Origin: Carya illinoinensis
Taxonomy: Eukaryota; Streptophyta; Magnoliopsida; Fagales; Juglandaceae
Length of the DNA: 64,000 nt
Assembly (NCBI RefSeq): GCF_018687715.1
Contig: NC_056754.1
Coordinates: forward strand, 18,399,501-18,463,500
Direction of reading: 5' to 3'
The notes beneath the pieces are model-generated. The model was not told where the DNA came from, searched no databases, and worked only from the letters and a program-made list of their open reading frames with translations. Both the position numbers and the translations under genes were made by a program. Of the stretch, positions 61,486 to 64,000 are shown in pieces (position 1 is the first letter of the stretch; every line of letters begins with the position of its first letter).

Positions 61486-62937
61486 TACATTTAATATTCC
61501 CCAAAGGATATAATTAGAATAATCAGTACAAAATAACTTCGATTTCTTTTTAGCTTTGATGGTTGCAGCGAACTCGGATGTTGTTGAACTGATCCATCCA
61601 TCCATTGGATCTTTCTCTCTTTCTTTTCTTCCAAACAGTACTTTCTTTTTCTTTTTAGTAGGACAATAAGAAGAAAGAAGAATATATATCATAGGCAGGG
61701 CAGAAAGCAACGGGAAAAATATCAGGTAAAGCACTAGAAGATCATAACATGATGAGAAATGTCATGATTTTTCATTTATGTTTTTATTGTGAAAGATTCT
61801 CTAGGTTTCTATTCAATAACAATACAAGATATAGAGTTTTTCTTGTTATGTACGTATCTAGCACAAAGCAGAAATAATTTATAAATTACACCACCAAATA
61901 AATAAAATCATTACGGAAATTAGTAAAGAAACAAAATGAAACTAGCTCTGTTAATTTGCTCTTGCTATCCATTAACCTGACCGTAATAAGAAAATGATAG
62001 AAATTTAATAATTCCATCTAAATTGATTTGTCATTTTGTCATCTAAGTAACGTAGACGGTCATAAGTTCTACACGTCCACAGAATAAAATAATTCTTTAT
62101 TTTAACTAATTGTTTTTGCAGGGCTTTGAAAAGTAAGAGTATTGAACTGGGTAGTTCTCCTTTCTTTACGTACCATTCAACAACCATCATATTCCCTAAT
62201 TTGGTTGCTTGCCCACCTCAATATTATTAGAAAAAAAAGATAATAATATAAATAATATAGATTGTATTTGATTATATAAATATATATATATATATATATT
62301 TTTTCGAATATATATTCTAGCAGCGCCCTAAACCTCATTTCTTTTCTTCCTTTGCACAGCGAATCAAAACCGATACTTTGCTTTGACCAGTTACCCCCCA
62401 TCACCACCTTCCTCTCCTGCTCTCATGGCTACCCCACTCTGATCTTTGTGAGTGGAACCTCAGGCACACGCTGCCTCTCTTTTAGAGAAGAAAAGGATAG
62501 AGAACTACCCAGCTTTCTTTCTCTTCTCTAACGTTAACGCCTTGCAACCCTAATCCAACCCAACACTTCATAAATACTGAAAACCCAAGTTCCTGGCGGG
62601 GAATTCTGCAACCATCAATTTCATGATCCGTGGGTTGGTTTTTTTCTTCTTTATACATACCGGCCTTTTGCTCAAAGACAGAGCAAAAGCACGCAAAGCC
62701 ACTGTCCTCGCTCCCGATCAGAGCCTTTAAGACATGGACACTTTCTGAAAGCTCTTCTTCCAGAACGACTTCCGTTTCTTCTTTGCTATTAATTACCTCA
62801 TGCTTTGTTTTGTAGTTAATTTCCTCTTAAAAGGGTCTGAGTAAGTAAGCAAAATCTCTCTCCAGCCCACACCATATCTCTGTCTCCCCTTCTTTCTTTT
62901 CACTTTTTATTCCTCTCTTGTTCTCTCTGTCTCTCTC
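59778..62937. other. intergenic DNA and leader region of the VQ gene
   Basis: No gene is recognised before 62938. (AT)n tracts are at about 61463-61488 and 62278-62300, and a telobox-like TTAGGGTTAGGGTTT is at 61329-61343. From about 62440 the sequence is less AT-rich and becomes pyrimidine-rich near 62850-62937, fitting a promoter and 5' leader. Confidence 0.6.
62566..62576 (+). promoter_or_regulatory. possible TATA-like element of the VQ gene
   Basis: CATAAATA-type wording lies about 365 bp before the start codon. If used, the leader would contain three upstream ATGs with short frames (62623-62730, 62734-62748, 62800-62844). The transcription start could instead lie in the CT-rich stretch nearer the gene. 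Confidence 0.3.
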
Positions 62938-64000
62938 ATGGATTCCGGTAATAGTGGTAGTATGCAATCTTCGAGTGGTGGGGATGAAGAGTATGATTCA
63001 CGCGCCGAATCGATCTCAGCCTTCTTGAACCCACCAAGCAGCCATCTTGGTCCATTGCCTAACCATCCACAGCAGCCGCCACACCACCACCACCACCACC
63101 ACCACCAAGCCCAGTCCTCTTCCTCCTCTTCCATGTTCGACCCTTTATCAAACTACTTCGACCAGTTGTCATCATCACGCTCAGTCCCACTCACGAACCC
63201 AAATTCTTTTTTAAATCTTGATATGGTCTGGTCCAAAACGCTAAGATCTGACCCAAATGCCACCGATCTTTGCGGCTTGATAACTCCCTCATCCTCAGCC
63301 CAAAGCCAACCTTTCTTGACCAGTCAATTAGGCGGACAAAGCAGAGACGGGAGTTTTTGCGCCATACAGATCCCTCCGGCGCCAGAAAATTCTCCACGGG
63401 CTTCGGTTTCTGCTTCGGGTATTTCAGGTGCAAACGATCAAGCTGGAGGCAATAACAATAACGTGGTTCGAAACCCAAAGAAGAGGTCGAGAGCGTCTAG
63501 GCGTGCACCTACTACTGTGCTGACCACGGACACCACCAATTTCCGAGCCATGGTTCAGGAATTTACTGGGATCCCCGCACCACCCTTCACATCCTCGCCT
63601 TTCCCGAGAAGCCGCCTCGATCTCTTCGGCACAGCTTCCTCTTCTTTGAGATCAGGGCACTTGGACCCAGCACAGCCTCCATACCTTTTGAGACCGTTCG
63701 CTCAGAAAGTTCAGCCACCCCCATTTCTGTCTTCTTCTCCGTCTTCTTCTTCTTCAGCTCCATCCCTGTCATTTCCTAGTTCTTCAATGCTTGATGTTTT
63801 AGGTTCTGATTCAACAAGCAATGCTTCTCACTCAACTTCCATTAACTACCAACTGTCTTCTGATTTAGGCATATTGAAGCAGCCCCATAATCTTCTCAAC
63901 ATGAACATGCAAAACCCGATTCTCAACCTCCATAATCTCCTCCAAACCCAACCTAAATACACGCAATCCACTTCAGCTCTTCTTAGCTCCAAAACCCAGG
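62938..64000 (+). CDS. VQ-motif-containing protein, 3' end beyond the window
   Basis: VQ proteins are nuclear cofactors, many of which bind WRKY transcription factors in defence and development (family knowledge). From ATG 62938 the frame stays open for 354 codons to the window edge, without introns, as is usual for plant VQ genes. The N-terminus MDSGNSGSMQSSSGGDEEYD is acidic and Ser/Gly-rich. A run of eight histidines lies at about residues 49-56. A basic nuclear-signal-like stretch RNPKKRSRASRR is at about 178-189, followed by the VQ core NFRAMVQEFTGIP with F202, V206, Q207, T210 and G211. The rest is rich in Ser, Pro, Gln and Asn. This length places it among the longer VQ proteins. The start is chosen because it is the first ATG in this frame after the CT-rich leader and gives the family-like N-terminus. 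The exact paralogue cannot be named without the C-terminus. Confidence 0.93.
   Translation, partial: MDSGNSGSMQSSSGGDEEYDSRAESISAFLNPPSSHLGPLPNHPQQPPHHHHHHHHQAQSSSSSSMFDPLSNYFDQLSSSRSVPLTNPNSFLNLDMVWSKTLRSDPNATDLCGLITPSSSAQSQPFLTSQLGGQSRDGSFCAIQIPPAPENSPRASVSASGISGANDQAGGNNNNVVRNPKKRSRASRRAPTTVLTTDTTNFRAMVQEFTGIPAPPFTSSPFPRSRLDLFGTASSSLRSGHLDPAQPPYLLRPFAQKVQPPPFLSSSPSSSSSAPSLSFPSSSMLDVLGSDSTSNASHSTSINYQLSSDLGILKQPHNLLNMNMQNPILNLHNLLQTQPKYTQSTSALLSSKTQ

Noticed and set aside
62907..63134. Trp/Glu-rich minus-strand frame at the VQ start
   Set aside because: Antisense of the poly-histidine and CT-rich segment of the VQ gene.

Overview
This is plant nuclear DNA. It has four intron-split or plant-type protein genes, nested Ty1/copia retrotransposons, CACTA-type miniature elements, long AT-rich intergenic stretches and many (AT)n and (CT)n microsatellites. 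The protein families (class II trehalose-phosphate phosphatase, TTL-type TPR protein, HCC2-type SCO protein, VQ protein) indicate a eudicot. A woody Fagales-like genome such as walnut, hickory or oak is my best guess, from the feel of the repeats only.

Layout. 1-15.1 kb holds no gene I can support; it carries a perfect 128-bp palindromic miniature element (8948-9075), a TRIM-like remnant near 12.8-13.0 kb and simple repeats. 15.2-17.9 kb (+) is a complete trehalose-6-phosphate phosphatase gene in ten coding exons, with a GC-AG last intron. 18-25.2 kb is intergenic. 25.19-35.42 kb is an old copia element (B, minus strand). It is broken by a 725-bp hAT-like insertion and by a 4.9-kb LTR-type insertion (C); removing both leaves about 4.6 kb, the size of an intact element. 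Immediately right of it lies the 3' end of a tropinone-reductase-like gene. A frameshifted NDR1/HIN1-like pseudogene sits at 37.6-38.0 kb, and a perfect 131-bp tandem duplication at 39.7-40.0 kb. 40.44-45.09 kb is a young copia element (A, minus strand) with 258-bp LTRs that differ at only four sites, but with a broken gag-pol frame.

46.92-49.52 kb (-) is a five-exon TTL-family TPR protein gene that lacks the usual thioredoxin-like domain. 51.81-57.16 kb (-) is a seven-exon SCO1-like gene of the HCC2 type, which has lost the copper-binding cysteines; its 3.5-kb third intron contains a truncated LINE with a 13-bp target duplication. 57.2-62.9 kb is intergenic, with a second 128-bp miniature element (59647-59774) and a short organelle 16S rRNA-like match. 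A VQ-motif transcription cofactor gene starts at 62938 (+) and runs off the window.

The genes are independent single-gene units with unrelated roles: sugar signalling, TPR scaffolding or co-chaperone function, mitochondrial redox or copper handling, and WRKY co-regulation. I found no biosynthetic cluster, CRISPR array, tRNA gene or complete rRNA gene. The most unusual material is structural: the two palindromic miniature elements, the hairpin-rich 4.9-kb insertion and a small snap-back duplication inside element B.
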